From JALOLV01 sp046295175 (GTDB lineage: Bacteria; Bacteroidota; Bacteroidia; Cytophagales; Spirosomataceae), in the NCBI GenBank assembly GCA_046295175.1, contig JBKBNY010000001.1:682001-746000 (forward strand): a stretch of DNA of 64,000 nucleotides, read 5' to 3'. Position 1 is the stretch's first letter. The number at the start of each line of letters is the position of its first letter. Of the stretch, positions 24,989 to 34,337 are shown one piece after another. The translations under genes and the position numbers were made by a program. The notes under the pieces were generated by a model, which was given only the letters and a program-made list of their open reading frames with translations, did no database searches and was not told the origin of the DNA.

Positions 24989-25066
24989 ATATTGTTAAAT
25001 CTAAGTTTTTGATTTGAATGATATTCTTATATTGCCTCCTAATTATTCATCTAAAACACTGAGGCT

Positions 25067-25894
25067 ATGAGAATCGACGCTCACCAACACTTTTGGTATT
25101 ATAATGCTACTGATTACGCATGGATTGACGATTCGATGAAGGCAATCCAACGAGATTTTCTTCCGTCAGATTTAGAGCCAATTCTACAAAAACATAACTT
25201 CGATGGTTGTGTTTTGGTGCAGGTCAATCAAAACGAAGCCGAGAATGACTATTTCCTGAAATTTGCCGAATTGTATGATTTTATCAAAGGAGTAGTCGGA
25301 TGGATAGATTTAAAAGCGGATAATCTGCCTGAAAGACTCGAATATTACAGGCAATTTGCTCCTCTCAAAGGCTTTCGACACATCGTACAAGGCGAACCCA
25401 TCGGATTTATGCGTGACGAGCAATTCATCAAAGGCGTTCAGCAATTAGCCCCTCATAATTATACTTACGATGTTCTGATTTATCCGAGCCAAATGAAAGA
25501 TGCTGTCCATCTGATTCGTCAATGTCCTGATAATCAATTTATTATAGACCATATTGCCAAACCTTATATCAAAGACAAAGAGATTGTTCGATGGGCCAAT
25601 TACATGCAAAAACTCTCAGAGTTTCCGCACGTAATGTGCAAAGTATCGGGAATGGTAACTGAAGCCGATTGGCAGAACTGGAACAAAGAAGATTTTTATA
25701 TCTATCTCGATATTGTTTTTGAATGTTTTGGCCCCGACCGAATCATGTACGGCTCCGACTGGCCAGTTTGCTTAGTTGCAGCTCAATACGAACAGCAATT
25801 AGAGATTGTAGAATCTTATTTTGATAAACTTTCAAGCACCGAAAAAGCCAAGATTTTTGGCGAAAATGCTGCTAAATTTTATCATCTTGCGTAG
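25067..25894 (+). CDS. Amidohydrolase family 2, lactonase-like
   Basis: A 275-residue TIM-barrel metal hydrolase. Metal ligands are the N-terminal DAHQHFW, a His in FRHIVQGEP, a His in FIIDHIAKP and the Asp in YGSDWPVC. The start MRIDAHQHFWYYNATDYAWID resembles L-fucono-1,5-lactonase and related sugar lactonases. A role in deoxy-sugar lactone opening is therefore likely, but the substrate is not certain. It is the first of four closely spaced plus-strand genes; the next starts 32 bases on. Confidence 0.85.
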   Translation: MRIDAHQHFWYYNATDYAWIDDSMKAIQRDFLPSDLEPILQKHNFDGCVLVQVNQNEAENDYFLKFAELYDFIKGVVGWIDLKADNLPERLEYYRQFAPLKGFRHIVQGEPIGFMRDEQFIKGVQQLAPHNYTYDVLIYPSQMKDAVHLIRQCPDNQFIIDHIAKPYIKDKEIVRWANYMQKLSEFPHVMCKVSGMVTEADWQNWNKEDFYIYLDIVFECFGPDRIMYGSDWPVCLVAAQYEQQLEIVESYFDKLSSTEKAKIFGENAAKFYHLA

Positions 25895-25926
25895 AATCAC
25901 TTCAAAACCAACAATAAAACCATCTA

Positions 25927-27141
25927 ATGGAAACCTTGTTTATCACCGAAAAACTAAAAAATCTTTTACCCAAAATCAAAGAGTTTGTAGCAACCGAACT
26001 CTATCCGCTCGAAACAACCGAAAACCTGACACATAATTTTTCGCACGTTGAGCCAATTCTGCAACAGAAAAGAGCATTGGTCAAAAAAGCAGGATTGTGG
26101 GGGCTTCATCTACCCGAAGAAGATGGCGGCCTGGGGCTAACCCTCTGCGAATTTGGTCAAATATCCGAAGTATTGGCATCTTCGCCGTTTGGGCATTTTG
26201 TTTTCAATACCCAAGCCCCCGACATCGGTAATACCGAGTTGATGCATAAATATGCCCCAAAACACCTCAAAGATAGATACTTGAAACCTTTGATGGATGG
26301 CGAAATCAGGAGTTGCTTTAGCATGACCGAACCCGAGTTTGCGGGGTCTAACCCCACTCGTATGGGTACAACAGCCGTAAAAGATGGGGATGATTACGTG
26401 ATAAACGGACATAAATGGTTTACCTCATCGGCCGATGGTGCTGCTTTTGCGGTGGTGATGGCGGTTACGAATCCTGATGCCGCTTCGCACAAAAGGGCCA
26501 GCCAGATTTTAGTACCGATGGATGCTGAGGGTGTAAAATTAGTCAGAAATATTCCGATTATGGGTCATGCAGGCGATAGTTGGGCAAGTCACGCCGAGAT
26601 GCTCTACGAAAACGTGCGGGTTCCGCAGTCAAATCTAATCGGAGGCGAAGGTACAGGCTTTTTATTGGCACAAGAACGCCTCGGTCCGGGTCGAATCCAC
26701 CATTGTATGCGATTTATCGGAATCGCCGAACGTAGCTTCGATTTAATGTGCCGTTATGCCGTTTCTCGTGAACTCGACGAAGGTAAATCACTGGGCGATA
26801 TGCAGTTTATTCAGGGATTTATTGCCGAAAGTCGTGCCGAAATCGACGCTGCCCGACTATTAGTTTTGCGAACCGCTCAACATATAGACGAGTTGGGAGC
26901 CGCCGCAGTTCGAGATGAAATTTCGATGATTAAATTCTTCACGGCCAATATGATGCTTAGGGTCATCGACCGAGCCATCCAGACCCACGGAGGTCTGGGT
27001 ATGACAAGCGATGTACTGTTATCGTTTTGGTATTCGCACGAACGTGCCGCACGTATCTACGACGGAGCCGACGAAGTGCATAAATCGGCATTGGCTCGTA
27101 GTATTTTGAAAAATTATGGATTGGATGTAAGGAGAAAATAA
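25927..27141 (+). CDS. Acyl-CoA dehydrogenase, ACAD10/11-like
   Basis: A 404-residue flavoenzyme. Motifs include CFSMTEPEFAGSNPTRM (FAD and substrate contact), VINGHKWFTSSADGA, LGPGRIHHCMRFIGIAERSF, IQTHGGLGM and the C-terminal RIYDGADEVHKSALAR. The SNP and IHHCMR sequences resemble the ACAD10/ACAD11 branch rather than short-chain ACADs. It lies with a Uma2 gene and an APH-type kinase (27730), the same two domains that are fused in animal ACAD10/11. Co-operation in 4-hydroxyacyl-CoA breakdown is inferred from that fusion. Confidence 0.92.
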   Translation: METLFITEKLKNLLPKIKEFVATELYPLETTENLTHNFSHVEPILQQKRALVKKAGLWGLHLPEEDGGLGLTLCEFGQISEVLASSPFGHFVFNTQAPDIGNTELMHKYAPKHLKDRYLKPLMDGEIRSCFSMTEPEFAGSNPTRMGTTAVKDGDDYVINGHKWFTSSADGAAFAVVMAVTNPDAASHKRASQILVPMDAEGVKLVRNIPIMGHAGDSWASHAEMLYENVRVPQSNLIGGEGTGFLLAQERLGPGRIHHCMRFIGIAERSFDLMCRYAVSRELDEGKSLGDMQFIQGFIAESRAEIDAARLLVLRTAQHIDELGAAAVRDEISMIKFFTANMMLRVIDRAIQTHGGLGMTSDVLLSFWYSHERAARIYDGADEVHKSALARSILKNYGLDVRRK

Positions 27142-27163
27142 GTAAATTAGCTAAAAAAACGCT

Positions 27164-27727
27164 ATGCCTACTACAACACTCGTCGAAACTTGGACATACC
27201 AAAGGATGGTAGATGAACTACCACCCGAAACTCCGTATGAGCTATTCGACGGGGAATTAATTGATAATACAATGAGTCCAGCACCCAATTTTCAACACCA
27301 ACATATTTCAGGAGAATTAGAGTTTCTATTCAGAGAATTCTGTAAAAAAACTAAGATAGGTAGGATTTTCGATGCTCCTTTCGATGTCATTTTTGATAAA
27401 AATAACGTTACTCAGCCCGATATTCTTTATATTTCTAACGAAAACATGAAGAACATGGGCAAACAAGGATTCTTCGGCACACCCGAACTCATCGTAGAAA
27501 TTATTTCTCCTCGTTCGTTCTACGACGACCAAGTTCGTAAAAAAGACCTGTACGAACGCTTCGGTGTGCAAGAATATTGGATTATCGAACCTGCTAATCA
27601 AGTTATTGAGGTTTTTGAATTACTTGATAAGAAATATGAGTTGTTTAGTTATGTTGCCGAAGAAGGAATCGCAAAATCAAAATTACTCAATGGTTTTGAG
27701 GTAGATTCAAAAGAAATTTTCATCTAA
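27164..27727 (+). CDS. Uma2-family (DUF820) putative endonuclease, second copy
   Basis: A 187-residue Uma2 protein. It shows ETPYELFDGELID, the Asp motif TQPDILYIS, the Glu motif PELIVEIISPRS and KKDLYERFGVQEYWIIEP, so all expected PD-(D/E)xK residues are present. It is only distantly like the copy at 23686. It is wedged between acyl-CoA dehydrogenase (22-base gap) and kinase (2-base gap), so it is probably co-translated with them. A metabolic role for it is not evident. Confidence 0.9.
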   Translation: MPTTTLVETWTYQRMVDELPPETPYELFDGELIDNTMSPAPNFQHQHISGELEFLFREFCKKTKIGRIFDAPFDVIFDKNNVTQPDILYISNENMKNMGKQGFFGTPELIVEIISPRSFYDDQVRKKDLYERFGVQEYWIIEPANQVIEVFELLDKKYELFSYVAEEGIAKSKLLNGFEVDSKEIFI

Positions 27728-27729
27728 AA

Positions 27730-28803
27730 ATGACCGAAATAAAACTCGACTCACCTACCCAAGTTCGTCAAGGTGAAGAATTAGACATAGCAAAACTAAA
27801 TGATTTTCTACAATCTCAAATCCCTGATTTTGAGCCGATTATAGAAATATCTCAGTTTCCGGGTGGGTACTCAAACCTTACATATTTTCTTAAAACGGCC
27901 AATGCCGAATTCGTACTTCGTCGCCCTCCGTTTGGTGCAAAAGAAATCAAAGGTGGACACGATATGGGACGTGAATACAAGATTCTCTCGGCACTCAAGG
28001 GCATTGGTTTCGGTAAAATTCCGAACCCAATCATTTTTACCGAAGACGAATCTATTTTGGGTTGTCCGTTTTACATTATGGAGCGTGTTCAAGGAATTAT
28101 TCTGAGGGCTTTTCATGCTCCTAAATTGATAAATACCGTGTCGGCAGAGCAAATGAAATCACTCTCTGAAGGGCTTTGCGATAACCTCGTAGATTTACAC
28201 GCCATCAACATTCAAGAAACTGGACTCATCAATATCGGAAAACCCGAAGGGTATATCCAACGACAAGTTGAGGGCTGGCACAAGCGATATTTAGCCTCTC
28301 AAACCGATGAAATCAAAGCAATGGATGATTTGGCGACTTGGCTCAAAGAAAACTTACCAACCGAAGGTAAACCGACACTGATTCATAACGACTACAAATA
28401 CGATAACGTAGTACTTGACCCACAAAGCCTATCTATAAAAGCACTGCTCGATTGGGAAATGACAACCGTAGGCGACCCATTGATGGATTTAGGTACAGCC
28501 CTATCCTACTGGGCCGAGGCAAATGATGGCCCTTTTGAGAAGAGCTTTAACCTCACTTGGCTCGCTGGAAATCTAACTCGTCAAGAGTTTGCCGATAGAT
28601 ACGCCGCTCGTTGTGGTCGAGATGTCTCGAATATTCTGTATTTCTATGTTTTCGGATTATTCAAAAACTCGGTTGTTATCCAGCAGATTTACGGACGATA
28701 CAAAAAAGGACTCACCAAAGACGAACGCTTTGCCGATTTAATCAAAGGAGTAATGGCTCTTTCGTATAAAGGTGTAAAATCTATTGAGAAAGGTAAGATT
28801 TAG
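27730..28803 (+). CDS. APH-family phosphotransferase, ACAD10/11 kinase-like
   Basis: A 357-residue protein-kinase-like small-molecule kinase. The glycine-rich N-lobe is FPGGYSNLTYFLKTANAEFVLR and the catalytic loop is LIHNDYKYDNVV. The metal-binding segment is ALLDWEMTTVGDPLMDLG. The family matches the N-terminal kinase domain of ACAD10/ACAD11, reported to phosphorylate 4-hydroxyacyl-CoA so that the dehydrogenase domain can eliminate phosphate. Being two genes from the dehydrogenase supports that job. It overlaps no gene and is followed by a convergent gene. Confidence 0.9.
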   Translation: MTEIKLDSPTQVRQGEELDIAKLNDFLQSQIPDFEPIIEISQFPGGYSNLTYFLKTANAEFVLRRPPFGAKEIKGGHDMGREYKILSALKGIGFGKIPNPIIFTEDESILGCPFYIMERVQGIILRAFHAPKLINTVSAEQMKSLSEGLCDNLVDLHAINIQETGLINIGKPEGYIQRQVEGWHKRYLASQTDEIKAMDDLATWLKENLPTEGKPTLIHNDYKYDNVVLDPQSLSIKALLDWEMTTVGDPLMDLGTALSYWAEANDGPFEKSFNLTWLAGNLTRQEFADRYAARCGRDVSNILYFYVFGLFKNSVVIQQIYGRYKKGLTKDERFADLIKGVMALSYKGVKSIEKGKI

Positions 28804-28822
28804 CCAATATCAAGGCTAAATC

Positions 28823-30961
28823 TTATTCTAATATTAAGTTTCGACTGAAAATACCTTTTGATGTTATTACCCTAAAAATGTACTTACCCCTCGGTAAAGT
28901 ATCTAATTTTAAGACACTATCTTGGTCTAATACTCTTTTCTTGAAGACCTCTTTTCCATCCACCGAAAAAATTGAGATACTTTTTAGGCTTTCGCCCAAT
29001 GGTAAATCTATGTATAAATCGGATGAAACAGGATTTGGCCTAATTTTTACCCAAGATTCGTTTGGTTCAACAGAAAGTAACTTATTAACGGTAATGTTTA
29101 CTGTATTTGAAACCGCCTTACAAGCCTCTCTTTTTACTTCTACGCTATAATTACCGCTCTGCTTGACTCCGTAAGAAGACTTTGTTGCTCCGCCAATATT
29201 TGCTCCATCTTTTTGCCACTGAAAACTATAATTTAAGCCTTCTGTAGCTTTCAAAACAACCGAATCTGGTTCATAGATATTGGTCGCATTTGGTAAAGCA
29301 ATACTGGCAACCAATCCATCGGGTTGTGAAACCTTAACATTGATTTTATTACTTACTTCGCTCATGCAATTTGCAAGATTACTTAACTGCTTCAAACAAG
29401 TCGCACTATACACAGTATTTTCGGTTGGGATTGCCGAAACCGATAATCCTCTATTCCCATTCGACCAAATAACAGCCCCATCACAGCCTTTTGCCATGAG
29501 TGTAATTGCCTCTCCTTTGCAAATATTCTCGCTCGAACTGGTTACTGTTGGCGGAGTTTCATTCACAACTTTCATACTCACAGCATCAGAAACCGCAGTG
29601 CATTTTCCTTGTGTGATTTTTAAGCGATAAATGCCTGTAGAAGTTGCCGTATAGTCAATTTTTGCGGCGTTGCTAATATCTGTACCGTCTTTTTGCCATT
29701 GAATCAGCAGATTAGCATCCAGTTTTTCGAGAATACTACCTGCTATTTTACTCAAACCCCCATAAATAATTTTGCTTCCTTTATTGCAGAATTCGGTATC
29801 TTGAGATGACGATACGACCGGCTTATATCTACAAGTTGTGTCGTAAGGTGCAATTTTCAACAATAACGAAGGATACCCAACCGTGGCGTTATCTTTAAAA
29901 TAACCACCAGAAAGATAAATACCGTTATCGGGTGAAGTATTGGCACTGAGCGAGCCTAAAAAACCGTAAAATGGATTAAATTCCTTCGTCCAAATCACTT
30001 GATTATTCACTCCGATTTTAGCGATTTTACTACTTGTTCCTGTCTTACTTTTGGTCACTAAGATTCCACCGTCTTCCATTATCATCACTTGTTTGCCTCC
30101 ACCCCATTCGCTATTGCTCCATTCGGTTATTCCGCTTTCTTTGATTTTATAGAGCATATTATCCGTCATCAACACTACATCCTTATTTTTTGTAACTTTC
30201 AAATCTGTAATATTGGCAATATCTAAACTCCATTTCTTTTCACCATTGGCTATATTGTATTGAGTAATTCCTTTGTTATTCAATACATACATTTTTGACT
30301 CATCTGCTATCGTAACTTTAGTAGCTTCGTTGGTATTACTCCACCCCAGAATACCACTCGATAAATAATACAGAATCCCACTTTCGCCTACTACTACTAC
30401 ACCGTCGTCGCTGGTTGTTTGAATATCTTTTGCACTGAAATTACGTAACTCTAAAACCCATTTCTGAATACCATCTTTGTCAACTTTCATCAAAGCATAA
30501 GCACCGTTTAGCGGCTTTACCAATAAATAAAAACCATCTTGTAGCGTGGTCGAAGCATCGATTAATTGAAGATTATTAAGGTTTTTAGTCCACGACATTT
30601 TACCTTCGGCATCTATCTTTTTCAATTCTGAGCCATCCGAAATCAATATTCCATCACTTTGTGAAGCGTACCCAACTTGTATTGGGCAACTACTCGCTGA
30701 GCCATTAGTAGTTGTATTTGAGCAAAGAGTTAAATCCCAGCTTTTGTCGCCTAATTTTGAAAGAACTACACTATTGGTTCGTGGCCCTCTGTATTCTTTA
30801 ACGGTGTAAATAGCATTGGGACTTCTCAATACGGTTGTACTGCCTCCATAAGTTCCGGCAATTTCTTCTCCGTATTCGATAGGTGGAGCAACTGGAGATT
30901 GAGCATTAGACAGACTTGCCAAGCAGATAAGTGTCAAAATAAGTAGATGATGTAGCTTCAT
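28823..30961 (-). CDS. Secreted T9SS protein with propeller and Ig-like repeats
   Basis: A 712-residue secreted protein. It has a signal peptide (residues 1-20) and a beta-propeller-like part built of WxxNxxN and QWVLELRN segments (about 30-370). Two Ig-like repeats with paired Cys follow (for example IYRLKITQGKCTAVSDAVSM, NYSVEVKREACKAVSN). The C-terminus is a type A T9SS sorting domain (VKIRPNPVSSDLYIDL, then GKYIFRVITSKGIFSRN). It should be exported by the type IX system and tethered or released at the surface. Function is unknown. Confidence 0.85.
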   Translation of the reverse strand: MKLHHLLILTLICLASLSNAQSPVAPPIEYGEEIAGTYGGSTTVLRSPNAIYTVKEYRGPRTNSVVLSKLGDKSWDLTLCSNTTTNGSASSCPIQVGYASQSDGILISDGSELKKIDAEGKMSWTKNLNNLQLIDASTTLQDGFYLLVKPLNGAYALMKVDKDGIQKWVLELRNFSAKDIQTTSDDGVVVVGESGILYYLSSGILGWSNTNEATKVTIADESKMYVLNNKGITQYNIANGEKKWSLDIANITDLKVTKNKDVVLMTDNMLYKIKESGITEWSNSEWGGGKQVMIMEDGGILVTKSKTGTSSKIAKIGVNNQVIWTKEFNPFYGFLGSLSANTSPDNGIYLSGGYFKDNATVGYPSLLLKIAPYDTTCRYKPVVSSSQDTEFCNKGSKIIYGGLSKIAGSILEKLDANLLIQWQKDGTDISNAAKIDYTATSTGIYRLKITQGKCTAVSDAVSMKVVNETPPTVTSSSENICKGEAITLMAKGCDGAVIWSNGNRGLSVSAIPTENTVYSATCLKQLSNLANCMSEVSNKINVKVSQPDGLVASIALPNATNIYEPDSVVLKATEGLNYSFQWQKDGANIGGATKSSYGVKQSGNYSVEVKREACKAVSNTVNITVNKLLSVEPNESWVKIRPNPVSSDLYIDLPLGESLKSISIFSVDGKEVFKKRVLDQDSVLKLDTLPRGKYIFRVITSKGIFSRNLILE

Positions 30962-31119
30962 GGATTTGTGAATTTTACAATCACTAATTTATGAGAAATC
31001 CGCTTCTTGTTGAAATCAAAATTATTTATCGGTTAAATATTTGAAAAATACCCTCAAAATCAACTACGAAATCAAGTTTTTCTTATCTTGTATTGTAAAG
31101 TTACCCATCTCTAAAAGAC

Positions 31120-31962
31120 ATGAAAAACCTCTACCTATTTACTATTTTATTCCTTTTTAGTTTAGTAGTCAATGCCCAAACTGCCGAACCAGATACTCTA
31201 AAACCTGAAACCCAAATGCCAACCGACTCTACCTCAAATAAAGAAGATGAAGATGAGGAAGAAGAAGAGGAGGAAGAAGAGCAAGAAGATGAAACCGAAC
31301 TCAATATTTTTAAGTACCGAGTCGGGGCCGATGGAAACCTAACATCGGGTAATGTAAACCGGTTTTTATTTAGATTAACATCAAATTTCGATTGGGATTT
31401 GCACAAATCATTCAGGTTTTCGTCGAGTCCGTCATTTATATACGGCAGGCAGAATAATCTATTGAACGAACGGGAATTCTTTACCGACCTACGTGCAAGT
31501 CTATTACACGAACGAAAGCTCTATTATTTGGCTTTTGGTTCTTATGAAAAAAGCAATCTAAGAAGTATTAATTTTAGGTGGATTGGTGCAGGAGGTATCG
31601 GTTTAAAGTTGCTCCAAAAACCGAATGCTTATATATCAGTCACTAATGTTATACTTTACGAAGATACTGATTTTCAAGAACTTAACGACAAAAGACTCTG
31701 GCGTAACTCAACCCGTTTATTGGGCGAATATACATTTGCCGATAAGAAATTTACCATATCTCATATTGTGTTTCTACAACCATCAATCTCAGAAAAGAAA
31801 AACCTTCGATGGAACGGTAATCTAACACTCAAATACCAACTGACAACTCATATAAGTCTGCGTTCGGTATTCGAGAATTCTTATGAAAGTTTAGTCGTGC
31901 CAGGTCGTAAAAACAACGATTTTAGATGGACTTTTGGGATTGCTTTCGATGGAGCCAAGTAG
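31120..31962 (+). CDS. DUF481-family outer-membrane protein with acidic tract
   Basis: A 280-residue protein with a signal peptide (1-20), then a low-complexity acidic tract of about 22 mostly Glu/Asp residues (about 43-66, coded at 31243-31300). A DUF481 beta-barrel follows (GADGNLTSGNVNRFLFRLT, RKLYYLAFGSYEKSNLRS, FRWTFGIAFDG). DUF481 proteins are salt-induced outer-membrane barrels of unclear role. The acidic tract is a simple-sequence GAA/GAG run and could vary in length. The gene ends before a bidirectional terminator facing rpoZ. Confidence 0.85.
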   Translation: MKNLYLFTILFLFSLVVNAQTAEPDTLKPETQMPTDSTSNKEDEDEEEEEEEEEQEDETELNIFKYRVGADGNLTSGNVNRFLFRLTSNFDWDLHKSFRFSSSPSFIYGRQNNLLNEREFFTDLRASLLHERKLYYLAFGSYEKSNLRSINFRWIGAGGIGLKLLQKPNAYISVTNVILYEDTDFQELNDKRLWRNSTRLLGEYTFADKKFTISHIVFLQPSISEKKNLRWNGNLTLKYQLTTHISLRSVFENSYESLVVPGRKNNDFRWTFGIAFDGAK

Positions 31963-32000
31963 CTTGAGCTGGTTTGGGATTCCTATCTCAAACCCAAATA

Positions 32001-32062
32001 ATAAGGTTTCCAAACCTTATACACAACAAAACGCCGAATCTGTATCCAGATTCGGCGTTTTT
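32001..32062. terminator. Bidirectional terminator with extra palindrome
   Basis: The main stem has 14-bp arms, AAACGCCGAATCTG (32029-32042) and CAGATTCGGCGTTT (32047-32060), with loop TATC and T/A runs on both sides. Just before it is a second palindrome, ATAAGGTTT-CC-AAACCTTAT (32001-32020). It serves the convergent DUF481 and rpoZ genes. Confidence 0.9.
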
Positions 32063-32079
32063 ATAGAAGATTTTGAATC

Positions 32080-32385
32080 TTATTCTTCGTCACGCATACG
32101 AAACTCTACTTTATCTTCGATAAACTCTTCCATTGCCAATGCAGTTGGCTTAGGCTGACGCTCATAGAATTTAGAGATTTCGATTTGTTCGCGGTTTTCA
32201 AAAATTTCTTCGAGGTTGTCGATATTCGATGCAAACTCAGCTAATTTTTGAGTCAATTCTTCTTTAGTTTTAACCGCAATTTGTTTTGCACGTTGAGAAA
32301 CCACAAAAACCGATTGGTAAACATTACCTGTCTTTGCTGCGAGTTTGTCAACGTCTCTTGTTATAATCGAAGGACTTGCTGCCAT
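32080..32385 (-). CDS. rpoZ: RNA polymerase omega/Rpb6-type subunit
   Basis: A 101-residue protein homologous to bacterial omega in its Bacteroidota form (Pfam Rpb6). The conserved helix lies in NVYQSVFVVSQRAKQIAVK, which packs on the beta-prime subunit. The acidic C-terminus (EEFIEDKVEFRMRDEE) is usual in this phylum. It lies downstream of bamD with a 115-base gap, the arrangement common in Bacteroidota. Confidence 0.93.
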   Translation of the reverse strand: MAASPSIITRDVDKLAAKTGNVYQSVFVVSQRAKQIAVKTKEELTQKLAEFASNIDNLEEIFENREQIEISKFYERQPKPTALAMEEFIEDKVEFRMRDEE

Positions 32386-32500
32386 AATTCTAAAAATTTA
32401 TATCTAATGTAAAATATCGTTAGTAATCAATGAGTGAGTTTTCGAATGAATGTTTTTCATGAAATCATTCTAATCAATCCATAATCTGCGAAATCGGCGA

Positions 32501-33403
32501 TTAATTTTTACCCAACTTTTCAGTCTCTTTTGCCGCTGTTTTCTCTTTTTCTTTGAGAGCCTTGGCTTCCAATTCGGCCTTTACTATTTTTTCGATTGCT
32601 TTATTGGCTCCGTCGTAAGATTTTTCGGCTTGCTTTAAATACTTACTTTTCGGAAAACCATCGACAAATTTCTCGTAGAATTTAACCACTTCGCCGTAGC
32701 GTTCTTTTTGTTTATCTTCAAACGAAACCTGTGCCAATTCGTACTGAGCCTGCACTTTCAAATAAGCCAATTCTTCGATAAACTCCGAATCGGGAAAATC
32801 TCTCTCAAAATTCTGAATCGTCACAACCGCCGCCTTCAAATTCATTATCGTCACGGTTCTCGTTTTATAATACAGTTTAGCCTTCTCGTAGGCTTTCTGC
32901 TCTAAACGGTGCCGTAAATCCTTCAAATTTTTATTACATTCTTCGGCGTACTTACTCTCTGGAAACGTATTAATGTACGTCTGCAAAGCATCAATCGCCG
33001 TCAAAGTACTGGTTTGGTCGAGGTTATAATTTGGAGCATCTTTATACATCGAAAACGCTGACATATAAAACGCTTCGTCGGCCAGCGGGCTATTTGCATA
33101 AGTCGAGTAAAACGTCTTAAACAAATACGAACTCATCTGGTATTGTCTTTGATAATACTGGCAATACGCATTATAAAACTGAGCGTATTCGGCAGTAGAA
33201 TCTACTCCTTTCAACAAAGGTATAATCTCTTCAAAAAGCAGCCCCGAACGGTAGTAATCTGCTTTTTTGTAATACTCCATTGCGGCTTTGTATTTATCTT
33301 CGGTTGTGCCGTTTTTCTGAAGTTTCATAAACTTACTCGAACACGCCGAAAGCAACAAAATGCCGACTAAAAACAATCCAATATGTACCTTTTTTGAAAA
33401 CAT
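32501..33403 (-). CDS. bamD: Outer-membrane assembly lipoprotein BamD
   Basis: A 300-residue lipoprotein of the BAM complex, which inserts beta-barrel proteins in the outer membrane. The lipobox is GILLLSACSS (Cys at about 21). Five TPR-type helical repeats follow, including YKAAMEYYKKADYYRSGLLF, DEAFYMSAFSMY and YVKFYEKFVDGFPKSKYLKQ-like units. The C-terminus is a Lys/Glu-rich helix. A TATCTTTG -7 element lies immediately upstream (33409-33416), so the transcript would be almost leaderless. Confidence 0.95.
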   Translation of the reverse strand: MFSKKVHIGLFLVGILLLSACSSKFMKLQKNGTTEDKYKAAMEYYKKADYYRSGLLFEEIIPLLKGVDSTAEYAQFYNAYCQYYQRQYQMSSYLFKTFYSTYANSPLADEAFYMSAFSMYKDAPNYNLDQTSTLTAIDALQTYINTFPESKYAEECNKNLKDLRHRLEQKAYEKAKLYYKTRTVTIMNLKAAVVTIQNFERDFPDSEFIEELAYLKVQAQYELAQVSFEDKQKERYGEVVKFYEKFVDGFPKSKYLKQAEKSYDGANKAIEKIVKAELEAKALKEKEKTAAKETEKLGKN

Positions 33404-33408
33404 GGGTG

Positions 33409-33416
33409 CAAAGATA
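33409..33416 (-). promoter_or_regulatory. -7 element for bamD
   Basis: On the minus strand TATCTTTG precedes the bamD ATG by only five bases. It matches TAnnTTTG exactly; no TTG -33 box is clear. If used, the leader is very short. Confidence 0.4.
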
Positions 33417-33510
33417 ATAAAAATGCTACTCTTTCAGAACGAAATGAGTAGCATAAATATTATTTTTTATAAAAACTGATGCCTATTTCTGAAATAATCA
33501 ATTTTAAAGC

Positions 33511-34134
33511 TTAGTTATGTCTAACCAAAAGTTTCTTTGTTACTAATTTTTTACCATCTACGTTGAGTTGGTAGAAGTAAACGCCCGACTCCCAATTGGC
33601 TGTCGAAACTCTCAATTTACGTTCTGATTTATCTAAATCGAAAGATGCAATTTCAGAACCTAATAAATTATAGAATGATAAACTCGCCGAATTAACATTT
33701 CCCGAAATCGAATAATCAATCCATGCAGCTTCGTTTGCTGGGTTCGGATAAATATTCGATACCGTCAATTTATCGCTCAAATACAATTTATCGTGATTAG
33801 GAATCTCGGTAGATGCTACACTTTTTTCTTGTGATACCGATACTACAGCCGCCTCATTGTTCGTTTTCTTGGTAGAATTTGCAGTTTTTACAGGTGTACC
33901 AAGCAAAGCATTACGAAAATATTGATTTACTACCGCAGGCTTGTCTAACTTCACAGCCGATGCAGGTAAGCTCTTTGAGAACTGATAACGCTGAATCGGT
34001 TGGGTCGAATTCGATTTTGTTGTTGGAGTCTTACCAATATCCAATCGAGATTTGCCCTTATCTATCTGGGCAAATGCACCGATGGAAATCATCAGTAGTC
34101 CGACAAACAAATATATTTGTAAATTTTTTATCAT
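33511..34134 (-). CDS. Small secreted T9SS-sorted protein
   Basis: A 207-residue protein with a signal peptide (IYLFVGLLMISIGAFAQ), a Lys/Ser/Thr-rich low-complexity middle and a type A T9SS sorting domain covering almost the whole C-terminal half. Sorting-domain landmarks are NIYPNPANEAAWIDYSI, YNLLGSEIASFDLD and GVYFYQLNVDGKKLVTKKLL. With hardly any cargo domain, it may be a short surface peptide or a remnant of a larger protein. Start at the ATG at 34134 rather than 34146, on signal-peptide fit. Confidence 0.8.
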   Translation of the reverse strand: MIKNLQIYLFVGLLMISIGAFAQIDKGKSRLDIGKTPTTKSNSTQPIQRYQFSKSLPASAVKLDKPAVVNQYFRNALLGTPVKTANSTKKTNNEAAVVSVSQEKSVASTEIPNHDKLYLSDKLTVSNIYPNPANEAAWIDYSISGNVNSASLSFYNLLGSEIASFDLDKSERKLRVSTANWESGVYFYQLNVDGKKLVTKKLLVRHN

Positions 34135-34337
34135 AATTAATCTCAATCATTTTTAGCCTATCTCGCACGTATATACTATTGGACATTACAAACTTAACAA
34201 AGTTTAGCAATACTTTCACTTATTTTTATTGTTAAGACTACTTTTTTTATTAAAAGGTTGCATTTAAACCCAAAAATCTTCATTGATTTTGATTATACTT
34301 ACGTTTAACGTAGAATTTTGGTTGCGTACAATCAAAA

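Noticed and set aside
31131..31406. Ser-rich antisense ORF opposite the DUF481 gene
   Set aside because: The Ser run is only the complement of the GAA/GAG acidic tract.
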